40,900 nucleotides of DNA from JBBSOW01 sp038259365 (GTDB taxonomy: Bacteria; Actinomycetota; Actinomycetes; Propionibacteriales; Propionibacteriaceae). The DNA lies in the NCBI GenBank assembly GCA_038259365.1, contig JBBSOW010000020.1:1-40900 (forward strand). Direction: 5' to 3'. The notes under the pieces are model-generated. The model made no database searches and was not told where the DNA came from. It saw only the letters and a list, made by a program, of their open reading frames with translations. Positions 14,793 to 23,762 of this stretch are shown one piece after another (position 1 is the first letter of the stretch; every line of letters starts with the position of its first letter). The position numbers were made by a program, and so were the translations under genes.

Positions 14793-15097
14793 GCTCCCAA
14801 CCGGGCTTCTCGGCAGGATTTGGCATCGCCCAGGCTCTCTGACAGTATTGTCGGGTTGCTTCGACGGGATTGCCGGGGTGCGTCAAGCGGGTTGGTTTCC
14901 ATCTCCGCCAAGTCCACCGATCCAGTAATGCCGCACCGGGCGAGATCGTGCGCCGGGACACCACAGCTGAAGAGTGAAAGACAGTCTTGTGCCCTGGAAC
15001 GCGTGCGACACGCCCGACCGCGTGGGTCGGAGAAACAGGCGGGATGTTCAGCGTGAACATTCCTATCGGTAGCTGTACGGATAAGTGAGGACCAACT
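14793..15097 (+). promoter_or_regulatory. Leader and promoter region of the S10 ribosomal operon
   Basis: A 305-bp gene-free stretch before rpsJ. It holds three symmetric elements: GACA-gtat-TGTC at 14841-14852, a hairpin CCGACC-5 nt-GGTCGG at 15014-15030, and the perfect 17-bp palindrome ATGTTCA-gcg-TGAACAT at 15044-15060. GTGAGGACC before the rpsJ GTG is the ribosome-binding site. I could not fix a -35/-10 pair. The two hairpins close to the start are candidates for autogenous control, which in other bacteria is exerted by uL4 on the S10 leader. Confidence 0.6.
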
Positions 15098-15406
15098 GTG
15101 GCGGGACAAAAAATCCGCATCAGGCTCAAGGCCTATGACCACGAGGTCATCGACTCCTCGGCGCGCAAGATCGTCGACACGGTGACCCGCACCGGGGCCA
15201 GGGTAGCCGGCCCGGTGCCGCTGCCGACGGAGAAGAACGTGTTTTGTGTGATCCGTTCTCCCCACAAGTACAAGGACAGCCGTGAGCACTTCGAGATGCG
15301 CACCCACAAGCGGCTGATCGACATTATCGACCCCACCCCGAAGACGGTTGATTCGCTGATGCGTCTCGACCTCCCCGCGGGTGTCGACATCGAAATCAAG
15401 CTCTGA
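15098..15406 (+). CDS. rpsJ: 30S ribosomal protein uS10
   Basis: A 102-residue small-subunit head protein, also NusE in antitermination. It is recognised by KIRIRLKAYDHEVID at the N-terminus, PLPTEKN in the middle and FEMRTHKRLIDI followed by the end LPAGVDIEIKL. The start codon is GTG with a good upstream AGTGAGGACC. It is the first gene of the S10 operon, 14 bp before rplC. Confidence 0.98.
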   Translation: MAGQKIRIRLKAYDHEVIDSSARKIVDTVTRTGARVAGPVPLPTEKNVFCVIRSPHKYKDSREHFEMRTHKRLIDIIDPTPKTVDSLMRLDLPAGVDIEIKL

Positions 15407-15420
15407 GAGACGACGACATC

Positions 15421-16083
15421 ATGAGCCAAGAACGTAAAGTCAAGGGACTGCTGGGCACCAAGCTCGGTATGACCCAACTCTGGGACGAGAACAACCTCGT
15501 CGTTCCTGTCACCGTGATCCAGGCGGGACCCTGCGTCGTGACGCAGGTCCGGACGCCGGACAAGGACGGCTACAACGCCGTCCAGATGGGCTTCGGCGCC
15601 ATCAAGGCCAAAAAGGTCACCAAGCCGTCGGCCGGGCACTTCGAGAAGGCTGGGGTCACCCCCCGCAAGCATCTGCTCGAGCTGCGCACCACCGACGCCT
15701 CGGAGTACACCCTGGGGCAGGAGTTGAACGCCGAGCTCTTCGAGGCGGCCGAGGTCGTCGACGTGAGCGGAGTCAGCCGCGGCAAGGGCACCGCCGGCGT
15801 CATGAAGCGCCACGGCTTCCACGGCCTGCGCGCCAGCCACGGCGTGCACCGTAAGCACCGCTCGCCGGGCTCGATCGGTGGCTGCGCCACCCCCGGTCGC
15901 GTCTTCAAGGGTTTGAAGATGGCGGGTCGCATGGGCGTGGACAACGTCACCGTGCAGAACCTGGTCGTGCACTCGATCGATGCCGACAAGGGCTTGATCC
16001 TCGTTCGCGGCGCCGTTCCCGGGACCAAGGGCTCGCTGGTCGTCCTGCGCAGCGCAGCCAAGAAGAAGGGACTCACCGAATGA
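15421..16083 (+). CDS. rplC: 50S ribosomal protein uL3
   Basis: A 220-residue early-assembly large-subunit protein reaching the peptidyl transferase centre. LGTKLGMTQ marks the N-terminus, and the central loop reads GSIGGCATPGRVFKG-type sequence then LKMAGRMG. The Gln that is methylated in E. coli L3 is not present in this loop. It overlaps rplD by 4 bp (ATGA), indicating translational coupling. Confidence 0.97.
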   Translation: MSQERKVKGLLGTKLGMTQLWDENNLVVPVTVIQAGPCVVTQVRTPDKDGYNAVQMGFGAIKAKKVTKPSAGHFEKAGVTPRKHLLELRTTDASEYTLGQELNAELFEAAEVVDVSGVSRGKGTAGVMKRHGFHGLRASHGVHRKHRSPGSIGGCATPGRVFKGLKMAGRMGVDNVTVQNLVVHSIDADKGLILVRGAVPGTKGSLVVLRSAAKKKGLTE

Positions 16084-16820
16084 GCGAGTTGACAGTTGAC
16101 GTTCTCGACGCCCAGGGCAACGCCTCCGGCACCACCGATCTGCCCGCCGACGTGTTCGGCGTCCAGGTCAACATCCCCCTGATCCATCAGGTGGTCGTGG
16201 CTCAGCTCGCCGCCGCGCGAGCAGGCACCCACTCCACCAAGGGCCGCGGCGAGGTTCGCGGTGGTGGGGCTAAGCCTTGGCGCCAAAAGGGCACCGGCCG
16301 CGCTCGGCACGGCTCGCGTCGCTCACCGATCTGGGTTGGCGGTGGCATCGTCCACGGCCCGACTCCCCACGGTTACGCTCAGCGCACCCCGAAGAAGATG
16401 GTGGCCGCCGCCCTGCGTGGCGCCCTGTCCGATCGGGCCCACGACGGCAAGGTGCACGTGGTCTCCGAACTCGTCTCGGGTGACGCCCCCTCCACCAAGG
16501 CGGCCCTCGCGGCCGTGAACGCGGTGGCGGCAGACGTCAAGGTCCTCGTCGTCCTGCACCGCGACGACGACGTCGCCTGGTTGAGCCTGCGCAACGTGGC
16601 CCACATCCACGCGATCGCGGTCGATCAGCTGAACGCCTACGACGTGTTGTGCGCCGAAGACCTTATCTTCACTGCTACCGCGCTCGACGCTCTGCTCGCC
16701 CGCACCAAGGGTGCGTCCGCCGCCTCCGTGGCCGAACGGGTCGAAGAATCCAACACGGCCGCCGCCGCCGATTCCGATACCGACGAATCCACCGATCAAG
16801 GCGAGAAGGAAGGCCTGTAG
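16080..16820 (+). CDS. rplD: 50S ribosomal protein uL4 with acidic C-terminal tail
   Basis: A 246-residue large-subunit protein lining the exit tunnel; in E. coli it also represses the S10 operon. The tunnel loop is clear (STKGRGEVRGGGAKPWRQK, then GTGRARHGSRRSP). The globular domain ends near residue 216. The last 30 or so residues (AERVEESNTAAAADSDTDES and beyond) are an acidic tail absent from E. coli L4. Start overlaps rplC by 4 bp. Confidence 0.96.
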   Translation: MSELTVDVLDAQGNASGTTDLPADVFGVQVNIPLIHQVVVAQLAAARAGTHSTKGRGEVRGGGAKPWRQKGTGRARHGSRRSPIWVGGGIVHGPTPHGYAQRTPKKMVAAALRGALSDRAHDGKVHVVSELVSGDAPSTKAALAAVNAVAADVKVLVVLHRDDDVAWLSLRNVAHIHAIAVDQLNAYDVLCAEDLIFTATALDALLARTKGASAASVAERVEESNTAAAADSDTDESTDQGEKEGL

Positions 16821-16823
16821 ATA

Positions 16824-17135
16824 ATGAGTAACAGCCTCAAGATTCGCGATCACCGCGACATCCTGCTTGCCCCGGTCGTGAGCGAAAAAAGCTACGGGTT
16901 GCTGGATCAGAACAAGTACACGTTCCTGGTCTCGCCCGACGCCAACAAGACCGAGATCAAGATTGCTGTGGAGACCGTCTTCAGCGTCCAGGTCCTCAAG
17001 GTCAACACCATCAACCGCAACGGCAAGCGTCGTCGCACGCGAGCGGGTTGGGGTCAACGCCCCGACACCAAGCGCGCGATCGTCACCGTCGCCGACGGCC
17101 AGCGGATCGACATCTTCGCCGGCCCAGCGGTCTGA
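16824..17135 (+). CDS. rplW: 50S ribosomal protein uL23
   Basis: A 103-residue protein at the tunnel exit, docking site for trigger factor and SRP. Recognised by DILLAPVVSEKSYGLLD and the KYTFLVSPDANKTEIKIAVE block followed by the KVNTINRNGKRRRTRAG loop. It begins 3 bp after the rplD stop; ATAATG spacing and the S10 operon order fix the start. Confidence 0.97.
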   Translation: MSNSLKIRDHRDILLAPVVSEKSYGLLDQNKYTFLVSPDANKTEIKIAVETVFSVQVLKVNTINRNGKRRRTRAGWGQRPDTKRAIVTVADGQRIDIFAGPAV

Positions 17136-17171
17136 CGCGGCCCGGTCAACGAGTTAAGGGACTAACCACTC

Positions 17172-18008
17172 ATGGGTATTCGTAAGCACAAGCCGACAAC
17201 GCCAGGCCGGCGAGGCAGTTCCGTTGCCGATTTCGTCGAGCTGACCCGTTCGACGCCGGAGAAGTCGCTGTTGCGCCCCAGCCCCAAGACGGGCGGACGC
17301 AACAACACCGGTCGGATCACCACCCGCCACATCGGCGGCGGCCACAAGCAGGCCTACCGCTTGGTGGACTTCAAGCGCTACGACAAGGACGGCGTGCCGG
17401 CCAAGGTCGCTCACATCGAGTACGACCCGAACCGCACCGCGCGCATCGCCCTCCTGCACTACGCAGACGGCGAGAAGCGCTACGTGTTGGCGCCGCTGAA
17501 CCTGAAGCAGGGCGCCGAGGTGGAAGCGGGCGTCGAGGCCGATATCAAGCCCGGTAACAATCTTCCGTTGCGCAACAGTCCCGTCGGCACCACGGTGCAC
17601 GCGGTGGAGTTGCGTCCCGGTGGCGGGGCCAAGATGGGCCGCTCCGCCGGCGCCTCGATTCAGCTCGTGGCCCGCGAGGGCAAGATGGCCACGCTCCGGA
17701 TGCCTTCAGGTGAGATGCGGATGGTCGACATTCGTTGCCGCGCAACCGTCGGCGCCGTCGGCAACGCCGAGCAGTCCAACATCAGCTGGGGTAAGGCCGG
17801 TCGTAACCGCTGGAAGGGCAAGCGCCCAAGCGTCCGCGGTGTCGCGATGAACCCGGTCGACCACCCCCATGGTGGTGGCGAAGGTAAGACTTCGGGTGGA
17901 CGCCACCCGGTCTCGCCGTGGGGTCAGGCCGAAGGCCGTACCCGAGATAAGAACAAGGCGAGCAGTCGTCTTATCGTCCGTCGCCGCAAGTCCGGCAAGA
18001 AGCGCTGA
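17172..18008 (+). CDS. rplB: 50S ribosomal protein uL2
   Basis: A 278-residue protein needed for subunit joining and peptidyl transfer. The N-terminus is typical (MGIRKHKPTTPGRRG), GRNNTGRITTRHIGGGHK is present, and the C-terminal motif MNPVDHPHGGGEGKT contains the conserved His close to the catalytic centre. A 36-bp gap with GTTAAGGGA-type purines separates it from rplW. Confidence 0.98.
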   Translation: MGIRKHKPTTPGRRGSSVADFVELTRSTPEKSLLRPSPKTGGRNNTGRITTRHIGGGHKQAYRLVDFKRYDKDGVPAKVAHIEYDPNRTARIALLHYADGEKRYVLAPLNLKQGAEVEAGVEADIKPGNNLPLRNSPVGTTVHAVELRPGGGAKMGRSAGASIQLVAREGKMATLRMPSGEMRMVDIRCRATVGAVGNAEQSNISWGKAGRNRWKGKRPSVRGVAMNPVDHPHGGGEGKTSGGRHPVSPWGQAEGRTRDKNKASSRLIVRRRKSGKKR

Positions 18009-18026
18009 TTGGGAGCCTGAGGAAAT

Positions 18027-18308
18027 ATGCCACGCAGCTTGAAGAAGGGTCCATTCGTGGACGACCACCTGCAAAAGAAGGTGGACGCCCAAAACGATAA
18101 GGGCACCAAGACTGTGATCAAGACTTGGTCGCGTCGCTCGATGATCATCCCCGACATGATCGGCCACACCCTTGCGGTGCACGATGGCCGCAAGCACGTG
18201 CCGGTCTTCGTGACCGACTCGATGGTGGGCCACAAGCTCGGCGAGTTCGCTCCCACGCGAACCTTCCGAGGACACATCAAGGACGACCGAAAGGCTCGCC
18301 GCCGCTGA
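18027..18308 (+). CDS. rpsS: 30S ribosomal protein uS19
   Basis: A 93-residue head protein, full length. Diagnostic are MPRSLKKGPFVDDHL, KTWSRRSMIIPDMIGHT and the C-terminal LGEFAPTRTFRGH. TGAGGAA precedes the ATG as ribosome-binding site. It lies between rplB and rplV as in the standard S10 order. Confidence 0.98.
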   Translation: MPRSLKKGPFVDDHLQKKVDAQNDKGTKTVIKTWSRRSMIIPDMIGHTLAVHDGRKHVPVFVTDSMVGHKLGEFAPTRTFRGHIKDDRKARRR

Positions 18309-18338
18309 GCGGGGCGAGTCAAGAAAAGGAACGAATAG

Positions 18339-18749
18339 ATGAGCACATCTGAGAAGGCACGGCCAAGCCGTCGTCTCGCCTTGCTCGGTGATCGTCCCGG
18401 GTCGTACGCCATCGCGCGCCACGTCCGGATGTCACCGACGAAGGTCCGTCGCGTCGTCGACGTGGTCCGCGGGATGAACGTCAACGAGGCCCTGAACGTG
18501 TTGCGGTTTGCCCCGCAGGCGGCCAGCGAGCCCGTCTACAAGCTCGTGGCCAGCGCGATCGCGAACGCCGAGAGCACCGAAAGCCTGCGCGGGGACGATC
18601 TCTACATCTCCCAGGCGTTCGTGGACGAGGGCGTCACCATGCGTCGCATTCGGGCACGAGCCAAGGGCAGCGCCAGCCGCATCCTGAAGCGCGGCAGCCA
18701 CATCACCGTTGTTGTTGAGCCCCGTGCCGACGAGACCAAGGAGGCCTAA
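18339..18749 (+). CDS. rplV: 50S ribosomal protein uL22
   Basis: A 136-residue exit-tunnel protein. ARHVRMSPTKVRRVVDVVRG identifies it, and the beta-hairpin that reaches the tunnel is RIRARAKGSASRILKRGSH. It has about 20 extra N-terminal residues (STSEKARPSRRLALLGDRPG) compared with E. coli. AAAAGGAACG precedes the ATG. It ends 2 bp before rpsC. Confidence 0.97.
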   Translation: MSTSEKARPSRRLALLGDRPGSYAIARHVRMSPTKVRRVVDVVRGMNVNEALNVLRFAPQAASEPVYKLVASAIANAESTESLRGDDLYISQAFVDEGVTMRRIRARAKGSASRILKRGSHITVVVEPRADETKEA

Positions 18750-18751
18750 GT

Positions 18752-19627
<876 letters not shown>

Positions 19628-19631
19628 CCTC

Positions 19632-20051
19632 ATGCTGATCCCTCGCAGGGTTAAATACCGCAAGCAGCATCACCCCAGGCGCACGGGCATGGCCAAGGGC
19701 GGCACGAAGTTGGCGTTTGGCGACTTCGGCATCCAGGCCATCGAGCCGGCGTATGTGACCAACCGCCAGATCGAGGCGGCACGTATCGCCATGACGCGGC
19801 ACATCAAGCGTGGCGGCAAGGTGTGGATCAACATCTACCCCGACCGCCCGCTGACCAAGAAGCCGGCCGAAACTCGGATGGGCTCGGGTAAGGGCTCACC
19901 GGAGTGGTGGGTCGCCAACGTCAAGCCCGGACGGGTCTTGTTCGAACTCGCTGGCGTGGACGAGACCGTGGCCCGTGAGGCCATGCGGCTCGCCATCCAC
20001 AAGTTGCCGATGAAGGCTCGCTTCATCCGGCGTGAGGAGGGTGGTCTCTGA
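19632..20051 (+). CDS. rplP: 50S ribosomal protein uL16
   Basis: A 139-residue protein near the A-site. MLIPRRVKYRKQHHP is the standard N-terminus, so the ATG at 19632 is used although the frame is open upstream; GMAKGGTKLAFGDFG and MGSGKGSPEWWVA are further family blocks. Starts 4 bp after rpsC and overlaps rpmC by 1 bp (TGATG). Confidence 0.98.
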   Translation: MLIPRRVKYRKQHHPRRTGMAKGGTKLAFGDFGIQAIEPAYVTNRQIEAARIAMTRHIKRGGKVWINIYPDRPLTKKPAETRMGSGKGSPEWWVANVKPGRVLFELAGVDETVAREAMRLAIHKLPMKARFIRREEGGL

Positions 20052-20284
20052 TGGCTACCGCTACCGCAGCAGAGCTGCGCGGGCTCAATCGCGATGCCCT
20101 GAACAAAAAGGTGAGTGAACTGAAGGAGGAGCTGTTCACGCTCCGCTTCCAGGCCGCCACCGGTCAGCTTGAGTCGCACGGCCGGCTGCGTGCCGTCCGC
20201 AAGGACATCGCCCGCATCTACACCGTGCTCCAGGAGCGCAACCTCGGCATCGTCGAGGATCCCGATACGAATGAAGAGGCATGA
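20051..20284 (+). CDS. rpmC: 50S ribosomal protein uL29
   Basis: A 77-residue two-helix protein next to the tunnel exit. Family core: ELRGLNRDALNKKVSELKEE, then LFTLRFQAATGQLESHGRLR. It shares one base with the rplP stop and overlaps rpsQ by 4 bp (ATGA), so the three genes are tightly coupled. Confidence 0.96.
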   Translation: MATATAAELRGLNRDALNKKVSELKEELFTLRFQAATGQLESHGRLRAVRKDIARIYTVLQERNLGIVEDPDTNEEA

Positions 20285-20592
20285 TGATGACTGAGAACTC
20301 AACTGAGACCCCTCAGGCCGACGAAGCTCAGTCCGAGGCCGGTCGTTCCGCCCGCAAGGTCCGGTCCGGCCTCGTCGTCAGCGACAAGATGGACAAGACC
20401 ATCGTCGTCGCCGTCGAGGATCGCGTGAAGCACGCCCTCTACGGCAAGGTGCTCACCACGACTTCGCGGCTGAAGGCCCACGACGAAAGCAACGAAGCTG
20501 GCACCGGCGACCGGGTGCGGATCATGGAGACCCGCCCCGTATCCGCCACCAAGCGCTGGCGTCTCCTCGAGATCACCGAGAGGGCCAAGTAA
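20281..20592 (+). CDS. rpsQ: 30S ribosomal protein uS17, last gene of the S10 operon
   Basis: A 103-residue OB-fold protein binding 16S rRNA. The core is KVRSGLVVSDKMDKTIVV, then VKHALYGKVLTTTSRLKAHD and ending KRWRLLEITERAK. About 20 acidic residues precede the core. Three consecutive ATG codons (20281, 20284, 20287) are possible starts; the first gives the ATGA overlap with rpmC. A strong terminator follows. Confidence 0.96.
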   Translation: MMMTENSTETPQADEAQSEAGRSARKVRSGLVVSDKMDKTIVVAVEDRVKHALYGKVLTTTSRLKAHDESNEAGTGDRVRIMETRPVSATKRWRLLEITERAK

Positions 20593-20611
20593 GCAACCAA
20601 TCTTTCTCGAC

Positions 20612-20653
20612 TGCGCAAAGGGCCGTACCCGGTTGGGTGCGGCCCTTTGCGCA
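20612..20653 (+). terminator. Strong terminator of the S10 operon
   Basis: A 19-bp inverted repeat (TGCGCAAAGGGCCG... with one U-G pair) around the loop GGTT, starting 20 bp after the rpsQ stop. It ends the S10 transcript and separates it from the DUF3224 gene. Confidence 0.9.
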
Positions 20654-20681
20654 CCCCTGGTGTGCTGGGGGAGAGCGTCTG

Positions 20682-20694
20682 TATCGTCGTGGGT
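20682..20694 (+). promoter_or_regulatory. Probable leaderless promoter (-10 TATCGT) of the DUF3224 gene
   Basis: TATCGT at 20682-20687 lies 7 nt before the ATG at 20695 and just downstream of the S10 terminator; no ribosome-binding site is present. Confidence 0.5.
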
Positions 20695-21093
20695 ATGACA
20701 ACTGCTGCCGGAGCGTTCGACGTGTCCACGCGCCCCGAGCCGCCGTTCTCCAGCGAGGAGGGTGTGCTGCTCGGCAGGATGGAGTTCGACAAGGTCTTCC
20801 GGGGTCCCTTGGAGGCGACCAGCGTGGTGTACATGACCTACGCGCGCACCCGCCTCGACACCAGCGCCGGCTACGTCGCCGTCGAGCGGATCGTCGGGTC
20901 GCTTGACGGTCGAGGCGGATCCTTCGTGGTGCTGCACACCGGCCTGATGGACGAGGGCGAGCTGAGCCTCAAGGTTCCGATCGTGCCGAAGTCCGGGACG
21001 GGAGAGCTGGCCGGCATCAGCGGATCCATGACGATCGAGGAGTCCGACGGGGAGCACACCTACACGCTGGACTATGACGTCGCCTTGGACTAG
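20695..21093 (+). CDS. DUF3224 domain-containing protein
   Basis: A 132-residue single-domain protein, the usual length for DUF3224. The family's blocks are seen: YVAVERIVGSLDGRGGSFVV, LHTGLMDEGELSLKVPIV and GTGELAGISGSMTIEESDGE followed by YTLDY. The fold is predicted as a lipocalin/AOC-like barrel, function unknown. An in-frame upstream start at 20647 would lie inside the terminator and is rejected. It sits between the S10 and spc operons, an accessory position. Confidence 0.85.
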   Translation: MTTAAGAFDVSTRPEPPFSSEEGVLLGRMEFDKVFRGPLEATSVVYMTYARTRLDTSAGYVAVERIVGSLDGRGGSFVVLHTGLMDEGELSLKVPIVPKSGTGELAGISGSMTIEESDGEHTYTLDYDVALD

Positions 21094-21130
21094 CCACGGG
21101 TACGGCTAGATGGCGTGACAGACTGAGGGC

Positions 21131-21457
21131 ATGCTCGTTGCCTTCTCGGTTGCCCCCGCCGGACGCCCCACCGACCCGAATCTGGCCGAATCGCCGGACG
21201 CCTCGGTGCACGAGGCCGTCGTCGAAGCGGTGCGGATCGTCCGCGAATCCGGCTTGCCGAACTCGACGGATTCGATGTTTACCACCCTCGAGGGGGAGTG
21301 GGATGAGGTGATGGGGGTGGTTAAGCGGGCCACCGAGGCCGTCGGACGTTACGGATCCCGGGTCTCGCTCGTGCTCAAGGCCGATATCCGCCCAGGCCAT
21401 GCCGGGGAGTTGACGGGCAAGGTCGAACGTGTGGAGCGGGGCTTGGAAGCCAACTGA
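21131..21457 (+). CDS. Thiamine-binding protein, MTH1187/YkoF-like (DUF77)
   Basis: A 108-residue member of the MTH1187 family (UPF0045), small ferredoxin-like proteins that bind thiamine or related pyrimidines. The N-terminus MLVAFSVAPAG and the TTLEGEWDEVMGVVKRA block are typical. GAGGG precedes the ATG. It follows DUF3224 in the gap between S10 and spc operons; no thiamine genes are nearby, so its role in this location is unclear. Confidence 0.85.
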   Translation: MLVAFSVAPAGRPTDPNLAESPDASVHEAVVEAVRIVRESGLPNSTDSMFTTLEGEWDEVMGVVKRATEAVGRYGSRVSLVLKADIRPGHAGELTGKVERVERGLEAN

Positions 21458-21557
21458 TTCCGCTAGTTCGAGGCGCTCGTGAGGACGCGTTCAGCTTACC
21501 TGGGGCACCGTGATTTGCGCGCCGTCAAGAAGGAGCGAAGATTCGGTCTTCGCGCGA

Positions 21558-21727
21558 TTCGCCCCGAGCGCCGAGCCTGCGGTAGGCTAACCAAGTTGCT
21601 CAGGACTGTGCCCGCGATGTAAGTGTGCGGGGACCTCTCTTGAGCGATCAACACCAGTCCGTTCCACTAGGCCTCGCTGCGCTGTGCGCTGGCTTGGAAC
21701 CGGTGAGACAACCAGGAGATATAACTC
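21558..21727 (+). promoter_or_regulatory. Candidate promoter and leader of the spc operon
   Basis: Part of a 270-bp gene-free stretch before rplN. TAGGCT at 21583-21588 is a good actinobacterial -10; TTCGCC at 21558-21563 could be its -35 with a longish 19-bp spacer. It would give a leader of about 130 nt. CCAGGAGATATAACTC before the rplN ATG contains the ribosome-binding site. Confidence 0.5.
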
Positions 21728-22096
21728 ATGATCCAGCAGGAGTCGCGGCTCAAGATCGCCGACAACACTGGTGCCAAGGAAATCTTGTGCATCCGTGTTC
21801 TCGGCGGCTCGGGTCGACGCTACGCCGGCATCGGCGACACCATCGTTGCCACGGTCAAGGACGCCATCCCGGGCGGGAACGTCAAGAAGGGCGAGGTCGT
21901 CAAGGCCGTCATCGTTCGTACCGTGAAAGAGCGTCGTCGTGCCGACGGTTCGTACATCAGGTTCGATGAGAACGCCGCCGTCATTCTGAAGACCGACGGG
22001 GAGCCTCGCGGCACCCGCATCTTCGGCCCCGTCGGTCGTGAGCTTCGTGAGAAGAAGTTCATGCGCATCGTTTCGCTCGCCCCGGAGGTGATCTGA
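21728..22096 (+). CDS. rplN: 50S ribosomal protein uL14
   Basis: A 122-residue protein of the subunit interface, exact family length. MIQQESRLKIADNTGAKE and the C-terminal LREKKFMRIVSLAPEVI identify it. First gene of the spc operon; its stop is followed directly by the rplX ATG. Confidence 0.98.
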   Translation: MIQQESRLKIADNTGAKEILCIRVLGGSGRRYAGIGDTIVATVKDAIPGGNVKKGEVVKAVIVRTVKERRRADGSYIRFDENAAVILKTDGEPRGTRIFGPVGRELREKKFMRIVSLAPEVI

Positions 22097-22477
22097 ATGG
22101 CTAACAAGCTGAAGGTGCACGTCACCAAGGGCGATCGCGTCAAGGTGATCGCCGGCAAGGACAAGGGCCTGATCGGTGAGGTTATCGCCGTGCACGTGGA
22201 GCGCCAGAAGGTGACCGTGCAGGGCGTCAACATCGTCAAGCGGCACGTGAAGAAGCAGCCGCAGCAGGGGCGGAACACCCCCGAGGGCGGCATCATCTCC
22301 TCCGAGGCCCCGATTCACGCCTCGAACGTGCAGCTCGTGGTCAAGGACGGTTCGAACGAGGTCGTGACCCGCATCGGTCACAACCGCGAAGAGGTCACCA
22401 AGCGTCGCGCCGACGGCTCGGAGTACACCGGTACCCGCAGCGTTCGAATCGCTCGCAAGACCGGGAAGGAAATCTGA
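22097..22477 (+). CDS. rplX: 50S ribosomal protein uL24
   Basis: A 126-residue assembly initiator with a KOW motif (KGDRVKVIAGKDKGLIGEV). The C-terminal half contains the usual RHVKKQPQQGR and EAPIHASNVQLV. It abuts rplN with no gap and overlaps rplE by one base. Confidence 0.97.
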   Translation: MANKLKVHVTKGDRVKVIAGKDKGLIGEVIAVHVERQKVTVQGVNIVKRHVKKQPQQGRNTPEGGIISSEAPIHASNVQLVVKDGSNEVVTRIGHNREEVTKRRADGSEYTGTRSVRIARKTGKEI

Positions 22478-23040
22478 TGTCGGTCGCCACAACAGAGAAC
22501 GCTCGACTCCGCCAGCGCTATCTCGATGAGATCGTGCCGGCGCTCAAGTCCGAGTTCAACATCACCAACCCGATGCAGATCCCGGGCCTGGTGAAGATCG
22601 TCGTGAACATGGGCGTCGGTGAGGCCGCCCGCGATTCCAAGATCATCGACGGCGCCATCCGAGATCTCACCACGATCACCGGTCAGAAGCCGCAGGTCAC
22701 CAAGGCGCGCAAGTCCATCGCGCAGTTCAAGCTGCGTGAGGGCCAGCCCATCGGCTGCCACGTCACGCTGCGGAACCGGCGCATGTGGGAGTTCGCCGAC
22801 CGGCTGCTCAGCCTCGCGCTGCCCCGTATCCGCGACTTCCGCGGCCTGTCGGATCGCCAATTCGACGGCAACGGCAACTACACGTTCGGTCTCAACGAGC
22901 AGGTCATGTTCCACGAGATCGATCAAGACAAGATCGACCGGGTGCGTGGCATGGACATCACGTTCGTGACCTCGGCCACCAACGACGACGAGGGGCGCGC
23001 GCTGCTTAAGCATCTCGGCTTCCCGTTCAAGACGAACTGA
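22477..23040 (+). CDS. rplE: 50S ribosomal protein uL5
   Basis: A 187-residue 5S-rRNA-binding protein contacting the P-site tRNA. Diagnostic blocks are PGLVKIVVNMGVGEAARDSK, KARKSIAQFKLREGQPIGC and DFRGLSDRQFDGNGNYTFG. Start overlaps the rplX stop (TGATG). Confidence 0.98.
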   Translation: MSVATTENARLRQRYLDEIVPALKSEFNITNPMQIPGLVKIVVNMGVGEAARDSKIIDGAIRDLTTITGQKPQVTKARKSIAQFKLREGQPIGCHVTLRNRRMWEFADRLLSLALPRIRDFRGLSDRQFDGNGNYTFGLNEQVMFHEIDQDKIDRVRGMDITFVTSATNDDEGRALLKHLGFPFKTN

Positions 23041-23050
23041 GGACCCCGAC

Positions 23051-23236
23051 ATGGCAAAGACTGCTCTGAAGGTCAAGGCATCGCGGAAACCGAAGTTCGG
23101 CGTCCGTGGCTACACCCGCTGCCAGAGGTGCGGGCGACCCAGCGCCGTATACCGCAAGTTCGGCCTGTGCCGAATCTGCCTGCGCGAAATGGCTCACCGG
23201 GGAGAACTTCCCGGCGTGACCAAGTCGTCTTGGTGA
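23051..23236 (+). CDS. rpsZ: 30S ribosomal protein uS14, zinc-binding type Z
   Basis: A 61-residue zinc-ribbon form with C24-x2-C27-x12-C40-x2-C43, the short type usual for the spc operon of Gram-positives. Many actinomycetes also carry a longer zinc-free paralogue under Zur control elsewhere; none is in this window. AGGACCCCGAC precedes the ATG. Confidence 0.98.
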   Translation: MAKTALKVKASRKPKFGVRGYTRCQRCGRPSAVYRKFGLCRICLREMAHRGELPGVTKSSW

Positions 23237-23324
23237 CCCTCTCCGACCACGAATCACTCTTAAACCCGCGCCAGGTCCTCCGGCATAGCCACGAGGAAAC
23301 CGTTGCGAGAAAGCTGATCCAGCT

Positions 23325-23732
23325 ATGACCATGACTGATCCAATCGCAGACATGCTTACCCGTCTGCGTAACGCCAACCAGGCGTTCCACGAAAGCACGT
23401 CGATGCCGCACTCCAAGATCAAGGTGCACATCGCCGAAATTCTCAAGGCGGAGGGCTACATCTCCGGCTTCGAGGTAGAAGACGCGCCCGAGGGGGAGTT
23501 CGGAAAGCGCCTGAGCGTCACCTTGAAGTACGGTCAAAACCGCGAGCGGTCCATCGCCGGGGTGCGTCGCATTTCCAAGCCCGGCCTGCGCGTCTACGCC
23601 AAGTCGAACCAGCTGCCCAAGGTTTTGGGTGGGCTCGGTGTCGCCATCATTTCCACGTCCCACGGTCTGCTGACCGATAAGGACGCCAACTCCAAGAGTG
23701 TAGGCGGAGAAGTTCTCGCCTACGTCTGGTGA
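23325..23732 (+). CDS. rpsH: 30S ribosomal protein uS8
   Basis: A 135-residue protein binding 16S helix 21; in E. coli it represses the spc operon. MTMTDPIADMLTRLRNANQ is the standard N-terminus, and the C-terminal block is GLGVAIISTSHGLLTDKDA. An 88-bp gap without a gene or clear signal separates it from rpsZ. Confidence 0.98.
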   Translation: MTMTDPIADMLTRLRNANQAFHESTSMPHSKIKVHIAEILKAEGYISGFEVEDAPEGEFGKRLSVTLKYGQNRERSIAGVRRISKPGLRVYAKSNQLPKVLGGLGVAIISTSHGLLTDKDANSKSVGGEVLAYVW

Positions 23733-23762
23733 ATTGGTCGAGACGAGAGGAAGACACACCAC

